A DNA stretch of 64,000 nt from Amylostereum areolatum (lineage: Eukaryota; Basidiomycota; Agaricomycetes; Russulales; Stereaceae). The position numbers were made by a program, and so were the translations under genes. Under the pieces are notes generated by a model that saw only the letters and a program-made list of their open reading frames with translations, searched no databases and had not been told where the DNA came from. This document shows positions 12,731 to 26,100 of this stretch, piece after piece. Within the stretch, counting starts at the first letter, position 1. Every line of letters begins with the position of its first letter. The stretch spans positions 868,001 to 932,000 of the forward strand of contig SAXG01000013.1 of the NCBI GenBank assembly GCA_012932865.1, written 5' to 3'.

Positions 12731-15700
12731 ATGGCCAATTATCTCCCCCTTCTCCTAGTCTCCGTCTCCACAAATGCCATCCCGGACGACACCTCTCTTT
12801 CCACACAGGCCCGTGGCCAAGTCGACTACCTTTCGCACGAGTGGAAGGAGGAGGACGTATGGCGCTCCTGGCGCAACATGACCCGCCAGAAGAACGAGAT
12901 TGTAAACGGTCCCCGTCTCGAAAACGCAAGTTGGAGAACCTGGTGGAAACAGAGGAACGGCCTCAAGACGATTAGCCCGGAGACTCTCAACTGGTGAGTT
13001 TTCCGTTCGCTCTGCGTTTTCCCCCGTTCTCTCCTGTCCGCTCTGTGCCCTTGCCCGCCGCGTGTCTCGTCACGCGCATCGACGTTCTCCCACGCCGTTC
13101 TCAACGCACCCCTCCTGTTTCCCGTCGGACGCTTCCCGATACTCGTTGGTCAGAATGTTTTCTCCCCGCATGGGGAGATTACAGTTCCGTCTGGGGTCAA
13201 CTCGCTTTGCGTCACGGTCCCCGGAGATCACCTGTCATTGCCAAACTCCACCTTCGACGTCGTATCTCCACCAACGCGCCCAGGCCTCTTCTCTCGGTCA
13301 TCGTTTACTAACGGCACGTTGACAGGTTGAAGGATTCGGACGTGACGTGGCTATATGGCCCTCTCCATACTGCGCTCGATTGGTCGCCCCCGCCAAAACC
13401 CCAAGAGGACCCCACCAGCGTCGAGAAGGACCACTCTGCTCACGATCGTCTCGATCTTACCACAGGTCACCCCTTACACAAACCCATATTGAAGCACCGC
13501 ACCATCGGCGAACTTCTCACTAGCGCACTACCCTCCACCGCCCATGACGAAGACGAGCTTGAAACTTACGACGAGCAGGACGGGTTTGTCGAGGACACGA
13601 AGGTCGATGACCCCGTTCGCCCTCCCATCCTGCACACGAAGAGCGACACGAACGTTATGAAATGGACCACCCAGAGGCACCGCAATCAATTCCGTAAAGA
13701 CTCGCCGCCTCGCATCATTGCTCAACAGCCATCATCACCTGAGGCCTTTCCGGCAGAGATTTCCAAGCTGGGAGCGAACGGGCGCTCCGGCTCGAGTGAC
13801 TCAGCGCGCGATAGCAGTTCGCAAGATTTGAACTCGATGGGCCGTCCGGCCAAACGCCACATCACCTTCAACACCTTCGTTGAGCAATGCATCGCGATCG
13901 ACTCACCGCCCAAGTCCAAGAAACCCAGCCCGGACGGACGCTGGGCCGCATACGAGGACTACGATGACGGGTCCGTACCGTTCTTTGTCTTCGCGTATGG
14001 TCACTAAGGGGTTCGACCGTCGCATAGGTACGACGAGGACTCCGAGGCCGGCTTCAACGAATTGGAAGACGGCGGCATGTTTCTATCTGATCACGAGTCC
14101 GACGACGACGACGGCGCGTTGGAGATTAGCACGCCTTCCTCTCGTTCGCGGTCATCCTCATCCTCCCGGACCCGGGCAAATCCCCCAACCCCCCCTTATC
14201 CCAGTCACCCAGTCATCGCCGACACATTCTCTCGCCCTATCTTGGTGCGTACCAACTCCTCGGACAAGGAGCACATGACCATCGCGCCCATCGCGCCAAC
14301 GACCCTCAAGACGACGGGTGTCGGTAACGACAGTTTTCCTCATAATGCAACCAACGCGACCGTTAACCTGGTCTACGTTCCCAACGGCTACACAAACAAC
14401 GTCATCAGCCCCTCTGGCATGAAGCGTCGCGGCAGCTCTGAGGACGTTTATCGTCATCGCGAAGCTCGCTTTAGCGTCGAAGGCGGAAGCAGTAGCAGCA
14501 GCAGCTCACGCAGCCCTAGCACGAACACCGGTGATCGCGTCTCGTCACCTCCTGTGCCCTCCGCCGAAGCTCTTCCTCTACCCGCACCTACTCAATACGG
14601 CCATAGACCAAGTCTAGAGCCTCCCTCGCCAGGAGGCGGTCGCTTCCTGAGCGCTGCCAGGCACTCGAGCCTCGTGGAGAGTCCGATGGGAATGGGCGAG
14701 CACGCCGATGACGTCCTACGAGTATTTCGGCGCGGCCGCGCGGCCACAAGCTGCACGTTTTGGACTCGGGCTCGGCGTCGATGCAGATGTCGGCATGGAC
14801 GATGATATGGACGTACAGGAAGTGGAAACCTACGTGCTGCCTGTCGCCTCGACTCCCGTCGCGGCCGTCGATGGGCACAAGCCTGCGAGGACAAGGAGCG
14901 GGGACATGCCGGAGGTCGTGGTGAACGACGAGAATGGCGCCATCGAGGAGCGGACGGGAGAGCAGGGAGACCTCGCGCTCGAGGTCAAGGTCAAGATCCA
15001 AATCCCGCTCCCGCTCGCACTCGCGCACACCAAGCCCCTCCGAGATGGTGACGAGCATCGTCGAGCAGGGCGGCCGCGAACTTCCCGGAGACACCTCGAT
15101 CTCTGCCTCAGTGCCAGTCCCATCGGTACAACCCGGCTCCCACCGCGACCTTCCGCACAATGCCTCCGCAGATTCCGCCTTACTGTCGCCTACCCCGCCT
15201 CGCGGCCGTATACCGGGCACGGCGACACCGCCAGTGGGTCGCTCCATGTCGGGCTCGGACAGCGACCGAGGGCGAAGCGCGTCCCGTGGGGCGCTCTCTG
15301 ATCGGGAGCGTTCGGCCTCGCGCGGGGGTACAGGATCGCCACTGGGCAGCGTCAGCCCCACGGGGTCCGCAATCGGATTGCAGTACGCGGTGTACACGCA
15401 AGGGAGGGGCGGGATTAAACGCCCGGCGAGCGGGAGTGATGGAGAAGGTTCTGCGAGGGGGCGCGCGGGCAGGAAGGCGGGCGAGGCGAGTGTGAGTCCG
15501 CCTGCCGAAAGCAGGAGTGCCGGTGGTCCTTCTCCTCGTCGGGTTCTTCAAGTGCGCCGTCGACGTCATCGCCGAGGTCGAGTGGCGAGGTGTCCCGGCC
15601 GTCGTTGACGATCCCCAAGATTCCGGACGCGATCGTCGAGGAGGACGAGACGCTGCGCTCGGCAGGGGGCCACGCCGCACGCCACCACGTTCTCCAACCT

Positions 15701-15978
15701 GAGCTCTTCCAGACCGGAAAGCATCAACGTCGCCACAGCTCCCACTTCGACCCCTGCGTCTCCGCCGGGAAAGCCGCCTACATCGCTGCCGCCGCCGCCG
15801 CCGACGACGACGGCCACGTTGGCCGGCGCGAAGGGCGCGGGACCGGGCTCGCCGACGGCGGGCGGGAAGAGACAGGCGGGCCCCGCGAGTCCGACGAGTC
15901 CGCGGGAGCGTGAAGGACTCGATGGTGGGTAGGGCAGTGTCGTCTGCGAAAGGTTTCTTAGGCTCGATATGGCCGTGA
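12731..15978 (+). CDS. reg1: Reg1-like regulatory subunit of protein phosphatase 1
   Basis: The start MANYLPLLLVSVSTNAIP leads into the signature block DYLSHEWKEEDVWRSWRNM, RLENASWRTWWKQRNGLK, SPETLNWLKDSDVTWLYGPL (DUF1752, GATA-like). A long disordered tail follows, with the PP1-docking motif KRHITFNTFVEQCIAID (an RVxF-type site) and acidic and serine/arginine-rich stretches, ending KGFLGSIWP at 15978. Introns lie at 12994-13325 (332 nt, long for this genome) and 13971-14027. In yeasts Reg1 directs Glc7/PP1 to Snf1 in glucose repression; the same role is inferred. Conserved or biased sequence continues, but the open frame changes near 14715, 14955, 15525, 15670 and 15903, mostly at short G or C runs, so this region may contain assembly indels. 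Confidence 0.78.
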
Positions 15979-17288
15979 TACGCGTCCGTCTTCCCCCAGG
16001 TGCGTCTGCCCTCTTCTCTTGTGACTATCGCGGGGCGGCGGGCTGACGCGCCGCTGGCAGGTTTTGAACCCGCGGAATCCCCTCATCCTAGTGATCCATG
16101 AATCGTACGAAGGAATAATCGTTTTTATGTCTTGTCGTGTGTGTGTGTGTGCCACGAGTAGTTGCTTGCTTGCTTGCGAACCCGTTCTCCATCCCCCTCC
16201 ATCCCCCTCCCCTCCCCCTCCCCTCCCCCTTCCCTCCCCTCATCCGTCATTCGTCATTCGTCACTTCTACTTTCGTTTTCCACCTCATTCCCGTTTATAA
16301 CGTAGGGCTCCGACGCTTAATGGACTCGTTTGTTTTTGAGTTCCTTTTCCCCCCTTTCTGTGTTTTGTGTTTGTCCCGTATGTGTCACGCTTAGTTGGAC
16401 GCGGTTTCTGGGTGGGCAGCACCCCGTAAGTTAGTGTAGCATCTCCCCGTCCTCCGTCGTCGTCATCCCCATCCATATGCGGTCGAATGGCTGCGTAACC
16501 CAATCTCCCCCTCTCGTACTGTGTCTCGTTTACCCCCTCTGTGTAGTACCCGGGCCCCTCGCCCTCCGTCTCGGTGCAATTACTTTCTATCTATCTATGC
16601 AATGTTCGCTGCCTGTCTTCCCATCCGAGTGAGGCCTTCCCATCCGAGTGAGGCCTTCCCATCCGAGTGAGGCGGGTCGCCGTGTTGAGAGCGCCAGCAT
16701 CGAGGTCGTCGATTTCCAGTCGGATTCTGGCACACAGGGGAAAGAGGTCCGAAAAGGATTGGATTCGCACCGTCGTAAGTAGGTAATGCCAGCGAGCACG
16801 CATGTATCATGCATATGGCAAGAAAAGCGAACGGGGACAGGCATAAGGCGGCTAAGTATGTACGTAGGTAAGAGCTCGGAGGAGGAGAGCCATGACCGAA
16901 CAAGTAAACATGTGAGTTATGTATATGCTAGATGAGAAGATGGCGAGCAGGTAGACAGATAAGATACGTAGATAAGTACAATGACAATGCCAGGGTCCAG
17001 GGACGAGGGGATCGTGAACAAGTATCAGTGGATGGGTGGGGGCAAAATGGCGAGTGATGCATGACGGATGGAGCGACGGAAATATGGCAGATGAAAAGCA
17101 CGACGAGAGCAGATGAACGTGACACACACACAACAAGAACACGCAGAGCGAGGACCCCAGGAAGAAACGACACGTTATCTTGAACACCCAGAAGAAAAGG
17201 CTGCAAGAGCGGAGAAGTATCACAGGGGCGGGTATGGGAAGTTGGGAGAGCAAAGGAGGGAAGGGAGGAAGGAGGAAGGAAGGAAAGG
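15979..17288. other. Intergenic region between convergent genes
   Basis: Contains the 3' flanks of the Reg1-like gene (+) and the histidine kinase (-), a short GT microsatellite near 16138, a C/T-rich tract at 16190-16240, a 19-bp triplicate (separate entry) and a purine-rich tract at 17230-17290. I see no gene. Confidence 0.5.
16617..16673 (+). repeat. 19-bp direct repeat, three perfect units
   Basis: The unit CTTCCCATCCGAGTGAGGC occurs at 16617-16635, 16636-16654 and 16655-16673 without mismatch. It lies in the intergenic region downstream of the Reg1-like gene. Confidence 0.9.
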
Positions 17289-20200
17289 TTATGAAGAGGA
17301 AGCCATCGAGTCGACGGGGACCGGCGACGATGGGTTGCGGCGTTCTGCAGCGAACATGAGCATGCCCTTCAGGCTGCGCTCGAGAACAGGCTTTGTGAGG
17401 ACCCTACCACCACCAAAACCCATCAGCGATGCCAGACCTGCAAAAGAGTAACTCAAACTCACCGATCGACCCCCGCATCGAGATACTCCTCCTGGTCCGA
17501 CAAAAGCGCGTTGCCTACATCGCAACCCACTCTCAGCCATGCGTCTCCGAACCTACCAACAACGGGAACAACTCACCGGTCACCCCAACCACGAAATCGC
17601 TCCTCCCCAGCTCCCTCAACCTCGACACCGCCCTCAACCCCGACATAACCGGCATCTGGTTGTCCAAAAACACGACCGCGTACTTGCCCTCCGCGGGCAC
17701 CGCCGCGCTCTTCTCGCCCGCCCTGCGCGCCTCCTCGACGATCCCGGTCCCGCCCTCGCTCGCGTTCGTGTCGTCCGTGGCGAACTTGATGCTCGGCTTC
17801 TCCGACGAGGGCGAGGGGTGCGGAAACATGCCCGAGATCCTCGCCCCGCCTCCACCCAACGGATGGGCCATGCCGGGTCCGAGGAGAAGGTCAAGCGCGA
17901 CCTCGCCGTTCTCGGCCGTGGTGACCTTGCACCCCAACCGCGTGAGCATCCGGCTCATGAGCATGCGCGTCAGCGGATCGTCGTCCACGACGAGGACTTG
18001 AAGGCCGGAGGGCACCGTTGGGGAGTCTTGCGCCGGAGGCACGGAGGACGAGGAAGACGAATGCGCATGGCCGTAGCCGTGACCTTGGTCCGTCCCCACC
18101 GTGGTCGCGCCCGTCGAATTCGTCGCCAGCGGGGGTGTGATTTGGGGGTCGAACAACGGTGGCGGGAGTTGAAGTAGTTTATCCGGTTGGTGTCGTTTGG
18201 AGGGGGATGCGAGGGTAATATTTTTTCGAGAACCACTGGGAGCGACAGCGCTATCCGCGAAGAACGACGGCGACGGCGCCACGAGGTCGACGTTTTCCTC
18301 CTCCGGCGTCGTCGGGAGGGAGTTTTGCGGGATGGTGTCCTTGATCGTGCGCGTGATGATTGGGGGATTTTCACCGTCCCCGGGCTTGGTCACCAGTTCC
18401 ACCATCCCGCCTGTCGATCCGCACGATCAAAAAAAAAGATAAACACGAGCGGACTTGCGAAAGGGACGTACCCTGGTCCATGATGCTGTGCATTGCTGAC
18501 GATGGCCGTTGGCCTTCGGACCATAAAGTCGAAGATGAGCGCGTCGCATTGGACATGATTCCGTTCGCCAATGTCTCCGGCCGTTCCGCGAATCGCCGGG
18601 GTTCTTTGTCAGAGAAAGTCGGCGTGGGCGTCGTTACCAGTGTTTTCGCTCCTACGCCCAGCGCTGAAGACGGAGTTAGACTCGGCTGGGGAAGACAAGA
18701 GAGTCGGGCTACGCACGAAGTTCCACCCAAAATGTCGATCCCTTGCCCACTTTTGACGACAACCCGAGTCTCCCGCCACTTCGCTTTACGATCTGGCGGA
18801 CAAGAGCAAGGCCCAGACCGGTACCCTTCCCGCCTTGTTGCTTGCCCTGCTCCGTCTGGTTAAACGCCGCTGCAAACGAAAAGCACGCGTCAGCCGAAAC
18901 TCTCACATATTAGCGAAGGACGGACGACGTGAAGGAGACAGGTGATTACGGAGGACAGGAAGAGCGTCTTACAGAAAAGCTTGCTCTGCTCAAGCTCCTT
19001 GGGCGGGATGCCGTACCCCGTATCTTGCACCTCGATCCGGACCACGATGAGCTCCGGGGGCTTCGAATGCCGCAAGTTATGTTGGCTGAGCGAGTTGGCG
19101 CTGAGCCGCGGTCCTCGTCCGGCTCCACCTCCCAATTCCACCTCTACTTCCCCGCCCGTCCCACCATGCTCCTTCTCCTTCTCCTTCTCCCCGTCGACAT
19201 CGGATGGCGGAGGGGTGGACGGCGTCCACACGTTCGTCGGCAACACCAGCTTGGTCGCGACGCGGAGCATGCCGCCGGACGGCGTGAACTTGCAGGCGTT
19301 GCTCGCGAGGTTCGTGATGATCTGCATCAGCCGCGTCTCATCGCCCGTCACGAGCCCGTCTTCGTCCGGATGGGCCTCCATCTCCTTGAGGATCGCTTCG
19401 TGAGATAGGCCGCGGGCGGCGTACGCCGAGAAGCGGGCCACCTGCACAGAGGACGATAGAGTTAGGAGTGCGTTTAGGGGTGGGAAGGAGAGGGACATAC
19501 GCGGTCGATGCTCTTGTCGAGGTCGGTGATGAACTCTAGTTGGCGCGCGTTCGCGGCGAGGCGGAGGGGGACGAAAAGCGAGCGCATGACTTCGTGGAAA
19601 CAGTAGGGCTGACAGGGCGATGTGAAGAGCGTACATGGGCGGGAAACATCGATCGTGTACTTACCCTGGACACCGATTCGAACCTTCCGCTGTCCATTCG
19701 ATTGCTAAAAAGGCGGTCAAAACTCCACAATCCCAAGGCGATCTCCCGAACTCACAAGTCCAGAACGTCGTTCAGAACTGCAGCATCTGTCAGGGGCACT
19801 CGAGGAGGCGCGATAAGGCAGCCCCACGCACCTTTCGACATCATGGTCAAGCTGCCCTCCAACGCCTTGAACTCGATATCTTGCGACCTCGGCACTGTCG
19901 CTGTCGCCTGCATATTCTGCACGGCCAACACTGCATACGCAAACAATCAGCACCACCGTCAGCCGAAATTAATGAGCATAACGACATACATGCGGTGTTG
20001 AGCGGCACACGGACTTCATGAAAGACGTATCTGGTAGGGAAATCGCGGCCATCGCGGTCAGCTTGTGAATGGGTTGTGCAGCCGTGGAAGTAAAACGCAC
20101 GAGGTGAGCCGTCGCTTGGAGTCCGAGGCTTTGCGCTCGTTCACCTGCGCCTTCTGCGTCGCGCGGAATTGGATCTTTAGCTGGTCACGCAGTGTATACA

Positions 20201-21832
20201 GACGGCGTTCGGACTGTTTCGTCGTTCGTCAGCAACGGAGGCTGGTGCGAAAAGACGAGAGGGCGGCGTACGGTCTCGAGCATGTAGTGGACATAGATGA
20301 GGAAGCCGTGGAAGGCCATAAAGTTGAGGACATCTGTCGAGTACGGTTAAGTTCTGAATCGCGTGAAGGATTCCTGTACTCACTCCGGATCCAGGTAACG
20401 CGGTGAGGTAAGATGAAGGCAATGGCGCTGCGAGAAAGACGAACGTATCAGTGGGGATGTCGATAAGGGAGGGATGGGACAGCGAGACGCACAGGCCCGT
20501 CCAGATGGATGGCACATATGAAAGCTGGGAAGCGTTTCATGCGCAGACCGAAGAGGCCCATCGTCGGGAGCGCACAGGCGTAGCTGATCAAGGCCAGTCA
20601 GTAACCTTCGAACCTCCTTTGGACGTCGACGACGTACTAGAAGGTACCCAGAAAATCCTTGTCGCCGCATGTGAACTTGGAAAACCGGCCAGTCGTACTT
20701 TCCGCACAAAAAGCTGCAGGGGAAGACGTCGGGATGAGATCGCAAAGAGAAAGTGCGGGGACGTCTCACATGAACAGAATTTGATATACCGCCCTGAAGG
20801 ATGGCAATTGGTCATTGTCGTCATTATCAGGAGAGGAGGGGAATGACGTACCAGGACCAGAGGGAGATGCTGAGGCAGAACTGGTAGAAGTTGGGCCGGT
20901 CTCGGGGAAAATCGTACATGACCATGAAGAGGATGGGAAACGTGACGGCGGGGGCGAGCTACAGGCAGATCGATAAGCGACGGAAACGGTGACGAACAGG
21001 GGAACGCACCCCATAGTAGAAAATCTTGTCGGCGAGAACGCGGGGGTTGGGAATAAGGATGATGCCGAGAATCCAGTTCAGGATGAGGAACACGGACGAC
21101 CACAGCGCGAGCGACTGCGTACGAGTGAGCGAGATAAGAATCCGCCAAGAGGAGCACAACGCACCTTTCGCATGAACCAATTCTCCTTTGCGTAGTGCGC
21201 CTCTGCCTTCTCGTCGTAGAACCGCAGGGAGAAGAAATCAAGGATGGCGGGCCAGAGTCCTCCATCGAAGGATGATGAGGGGCGTGCAAAGCGCCCAGAC
21301 GCCCTCGACGTGCAGCGCAAAACTTTCGTGATCGGTGGTGGTGCCGCCGATTTGATGACTGGCGGTTTTGTCGGGGCTACCGCCCTGCTCGCTGAGGCTG
21401 ACGGAGGACTTGAGCTCCTCGGACCAGTTGCGGTCGACGACGACCTCGTCCACCTCGTCAGTCTTGCTCGTACCGTGCCATGTTCTGATGCCTTGCGACG
21501 CTGCTCTCGGCCGCGCTCTCGTCCACGAGCGAAGAGGTGGTAGAGGGTGAGGTTCCTGTCCCCAGCCTACGACGCAGGCGCGACCAATGCACTCGGAGCC
21601 CTGCACGGCCGCCGACCTCCTCGATGCGGGCGGACTTTTTCCGCTTGGTAGACGTCGAGCCGGCGATAGACTTGGCGAGGACAGGCGGGGGGAGGAAGGG
21701 GTCCGGGGAGAGCTTTTCGTCCAGGGTGTGGTTGATAGCCGGGTAGCCCTCGACCCATCTTGAGGAGGCTACCGAGATTGTTTTGGACGTTGACGAAGGA
21801 AAAGAGCGGGCGAGGTAGGAGCGCTTACTCAT
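17289..21832 (-). CDS. Membrane-bound hybrid histidine kinase
   Basis: Reading from 21832: a polar N-terminus, then several membrane helices (SLALWSSVFLILNWILGII, TFPILFMVMYDF, LNFMAFHGFLIYVHYML), the phospho-acceptor helix YVFHEVRVPLNTALLAVQNM with the candidate His in FHEVRVP, and the HATPase domain (N box TNLASNACKFTPSGG, G1 DTGYGIP, G2 GTGLGLALV). A disordered linker follows, then a C-terminal receiver domain (VLVVDDDPLTRMLM, phospho-Asp in VFLDNQMPVMSG, Lys in VLTKPV). The receiver carries a roughly 60-residue Gly/Ser/Pro insertion between its second helix and the Asp strand. Many 50-60 nt introns splice cleanly from the membrane part to the stop. Two frame changes are needed in the N-terminal half, near 21265 and 21485. 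The protein would pass phosphate His to Asp and on to a phosphotransfer protein; the signal sensed is unknown. Confidence 0.8.
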
Positions 21833-23197
21833 GGCGGTAAGGCGGGGGAAGCGGGGGCGCTCGGGCGGACGACGACGAAGGCTCCCTGGTCTAAGATGAA
21901 AACGTGAGTCGGGTACGTGCGCGGCCGCCGGCTCATTTGAAAGATACGATTGGCCAGTGTCCACCAGCAACCCTGCCGTACCCCTGCACGATCCGGGCCC
22001 AGCGAGAAAACAGAGTTGCACAGATCCCGCGCGAGACCGAGACAGAGCTCAGGGGAAAGCGGGGGACGCATAGGGGTGCATTTCCAACCAAAGACTGAAG
22101 TTCGCGAGCTCACCTTGTGCTTATCCGTTCGAAACTTCGAAGCCCAATGCGGTGCACCACGTCGTCGAGGGCGGCAGAGGTCGTGGGTCCAGAGAAAGGA
22201 GGGGTCAAGAAGAGAAAAGCGAAGTGTCGTGTAGCGTACGAAACTCCCAGGCCCAGACCCTCCCGGCTGACTGGCGGTGCCTACTAATCACGCCGCCTGT
22301 TTGGCAGACTGTGAGACATGCGTTTCCGATCTTCGATGTGGGCCCACACGTGGACCTGCCAGTGTGTATGAGGAGGTGCCGGGATGGACGGAACGACTTG
22401 AGCGGTTGGAAGATGCGTTTCTCGCGATCGGTGCATTCAAGAATAGGCTTAGGAAATTCGTGATCAGCTCGAAATAAAATACACAACATCTCCATATGGC
22501 TTCCATGGGGTCCAATAGCCCTGCAAGGTAGTCCAGATCTGTACATACTTCCCAAAAGGGACCAGAACAGTACTGCTCGTCTTCGGACGTCACACCGCCG
22601 TAAGATATGTATGTATGTACACTACCAGGTTGACACGTCGAGATCGCAACTATCGATATCATCGGTTCACTTTCTACCCTACAATCCGTTCTCCGATTCG
22701 GAAGTGATCAGTCAAGCCAAGTACTACACTAGCAGGCGCTAGCGCTACTCACGTTTACAGAGTATACCCTGGACCGTATGGACAGGTATGGACCGTATTA
22801 GACTCCGGACGCGCGTCGCCCTCCCAGTCACGTCTTCCTCTCTCTTAGTAGCCCCCGGGTCTCTGCCGTTTAATTTTATCATACATCTCTATACGTTGGT
22901 GTATGTGGAGGCTACTTAGGCAGAAATAGGATGCTGCCAAAGAAAGTACCTATGAGAATTCGCGAGAACTTCTTCGTTGCGCATCGACCATTCCGTCGGA
23001 GTTTGTTTCTCGACCAGACCAGGAGACAATCCAGTGCACGGTCGTTCGTCTCCTCTCGCCACCACCACCGCAACAACGTCCTCTAAACTCCCTTCGTCCT
23101 TGAAAAAACAACTTGCTCGTATTTTCTCCCTCTGGTGGATATTCTCATCGTATTTTTTTCAGCAGACGGGAGTTCGAAATTTCCATTGATATTGATA
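21833..23197. other. Divergent intergenic region
   Basis: Lies between the start of the histidine kinase (-) and the start of the Snt2-like gene (+), so it should hold both promoters. A GTAAGC donor directly after the kinase ATG leaves open whether its first exon is only a few bases long. I see no other gene. Confidence 0.4.
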
Positions 23198-26100
23198 ATG
23201 GCCATCACCCTCAAGAACGGCGACATCGTCAGAGTGAACGGTAAAATACCTCTTCTCGCCCCCGCGCACCTCTCGACCTCGCTGATCGCAATTTCGCAAA
23301 GATCATGTTTATTGCTCCCCGACGTGGGCCGCGCGCGACGGCACCCCGTATTCGGTGGCACGCATCATGGAGTTCTTGCCGCCCGAAGGCACCGCCCGCG
23401 GCGCGCCCGTCGCCTCCGCCAAGGGCAAAAACAAACTCGAAGTCCCCCGGTACACTCGCGCCCGCCTCGCCTGGTACTACCGCCCCTCGGACGTGTCCGA
23501 CCGTACGATCGCCGACAACCGCCTCCTGCTCGCCGCCATCTACTCCGAAATATGCGACGTCGCCCAGCTCCGCGAAAAGTGCTACGTCTGCCACCGCGAC
23601 AAGATCTCCAACCTCGCCGACTGGAAAAAGCGCGACGACCACTTTTACTTTCTGAAGCTCTTCGACCCCTACATCAAGAAGGAGTTCGAGATCATCCGGT
23701 CCTCCACCGTCAAAAACAGTCCGTCACCTCCCTTTTTTCCATTTTCCTCGCTCAATCTCACCCATCCCTCCCAGTTCCCGACCACATCCGCGAAGTCCTC
23801 ACCTCCAGATACGAATACGTCGTCGCCGAGAAGGAAGTCGTCCCCGACCTCACCGACACCCTCCGCACCTGCGCCACCTGCACCGAATGGTGTCCCCCGT
23901 ACGTCCCCCTCGTTTCCCTCTCGCCCCCCGCCCCCGCTCACTGCTCACGCTCCCGCCCACAGACCGGAAACCGTCCGCTGCGACCGCTGCGAGCGCTTCT
24001 TCCACATGGCGTGCGTCCAGCCCCCGCTCATCGCCAAGCCCTCCCGCGGCTACGGCTGGACCTGCGCCCCCTGCTCCCGCGCGCACGAGAAGGCCGTCGA
24101 GGGCCACGCCGTCGCCGTCCGCCACACCACCCCCGTCACCAAGCCCAAGTCCAACGCCCCCGCCCGGCCCCGCGGCCGCCCGCGCAAGGACCGCTCCCTC
24201 GCCGAGCTGGAGGAGACCATGGCCATCCGCCATTTCAACCTGTGGCCGTTCCGCTACTTTGGGTGAGTGCCTGCCGTCCCTCGCGAAACCTCGCCGCTGA
24301 CGTCGCCGCCATAGCCTGCACACCGTCGCCGAGGACACGCTCGGTGAGTGGCCCCCGCGCGAACGTCGAGACGCACGCACTGACGAGCCGCGCACGCAGA
24401 CCCGGACGACCTCATCTTCCCTCGCACGACCACGCGCGTCGGACCGAAATACCAAGTCGTCATTCCCCCGATGGACTCCGCCCGCGATCCAGGTAAGCCG
24501 TCCGCGCCCCCGCACCGCACGCCGTCGCTGACCACGAGAGCAGGGCTGGAGGAGAGAGGCGAGCCCGCGACGATGGAGGTGCTCTCCGTCGTGGACGCCA
24601 TGGGCGCCGAGGACGGTGCGTGAGAACACGTGTTTCTGCATTCGGAAGGCTGACACGTCTCGGCGTCGCCCGTGTGCTGACACCAGTCGTCCAGCGTAAG
24701 TCCGCCAGACTCCTACGCCGGCGCTGAAGCTGATCCTTCGTGCACAGTCGAGCGACGCATGGACGCGCTCGCGAGCCGGGAAGACGTGCGCACGAGCGTG
24801 GACTGGCTGACGGAGGTCGTCTACCGCCTTTCGCAGGCCTGGAGCGCCGGGGTTCCCTTTTCGAGCGTGACGATGGACAATCCCTACCGCATGGCCAAGG
24901 TGCGCTCCTCGCCGCCGCTCGCACTGACGACCGCTGACCCTGTTCAAAGTGGAAAGCGGGCCAGGTAAAGTACACGGACCGCGAGTGGGACGAGGACGAG
25001 AAGGCCGCGTTCGAAGACGGGATCTTTGTGCACGGTGCGGAGCTGCGTGCGGTCCGGGAGGAGGTCGCGACTCGGGACATCTACGAGGTCGTGCGGTACT
25101 ACGGGCACTGGAAAAAGTGAGCTCTACCTTGCCTCCTCCGCCGCCTCGCGGCTGACGTGTCCCTCTCAGTGAGAAGCTCGGTGAGGAGAACGAACTGCGC
25201 AGACGCAAGGGCGCAGGCGTACAAGCCCGAGGGCACCCCGAATATCGTTCGACTCGGACGAGGAAGGATCGCTGTACAGGGGCTCCAAGACCAACATCTC
25301 CTGCGGCTGCTGCCATAGCACCGCTACCAAGGACTGGTACAAGGCGCCGAAGAACACGACCTACGGAATTCTGTGCTACAAGTGTGGAATGCACTATCGC
25401 AAGTACGCCGAGTTCACTAACCCGCGGACCTCGCGGGAGGACACGACGGCCGTCAAGACCAAAGCCTGTGGAGAAGAGGGAAGGTACACCGTTGGCGAGC
25501 GTGGCCAAGCGGGCGAAGGTAAGGGGCGCGTGCACCGGTTGGAGACCTTGGCTGACGGTTTACGCTTTCCTCCCGTAGACGTCCAGTTCCGTGCGTTCCA
25601 CGCCGCCACCTGCTGGGCAGTCTGGCAATCAGATCCGCTGCCTAGCTTGCCATAAAAACGGCCCCCCGAGCAAGGTGCTGAAATGCCAGCGGTGTTCTAC
25701 TCGCATGCACGCCGGTACGTCCTATTCTTTTCCTCGTGTTCACGCTGCTCAGTACTAAACCCTCTCGACAATGAAGGTGCTTGTGGCGTCGTCCCAGATC
25801 CCAGTACCGTTGAGTCGTGGACGTGCGATCTGTGCGAAAACGAGCAGCTGCCCGAGGCGTCGCTAGTTCGTACTCTTTCTTCAATGCCTTGACATATCTT
25901 CTCATCTCCTACAATTGTAGAACACCGACTGCGTCCTTTGCCCCCGCCCAAAGCGGGATAAGAAGACCAACTCCACCAAGGACAAGGACAAGGATCGAGC
26001 TACCCTTGGCCGGACTCTTATCTTCGTGTGTGCAAACCGACCGAGGGCCAGAGCTGGGCACACGTCGTCTGTTCCGTCTTTATGCCTGAAGTTACATTCT

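Noticed and set aside
16617..16673. CRISPR-like array
   Set aside because: Three abutting 19-bp units without spacers in a eukaryotic genome; a simple tandem repeat.
23850..25535. 561-codon open frame on the minus strand opposite the Snt2-like gene
   Set aside because: It is a GC-driven shadow: the plus strand carries the conserved BAH, PHD, ELM2 and SANT motifs across introns, and the antisense protein is low-complexity.
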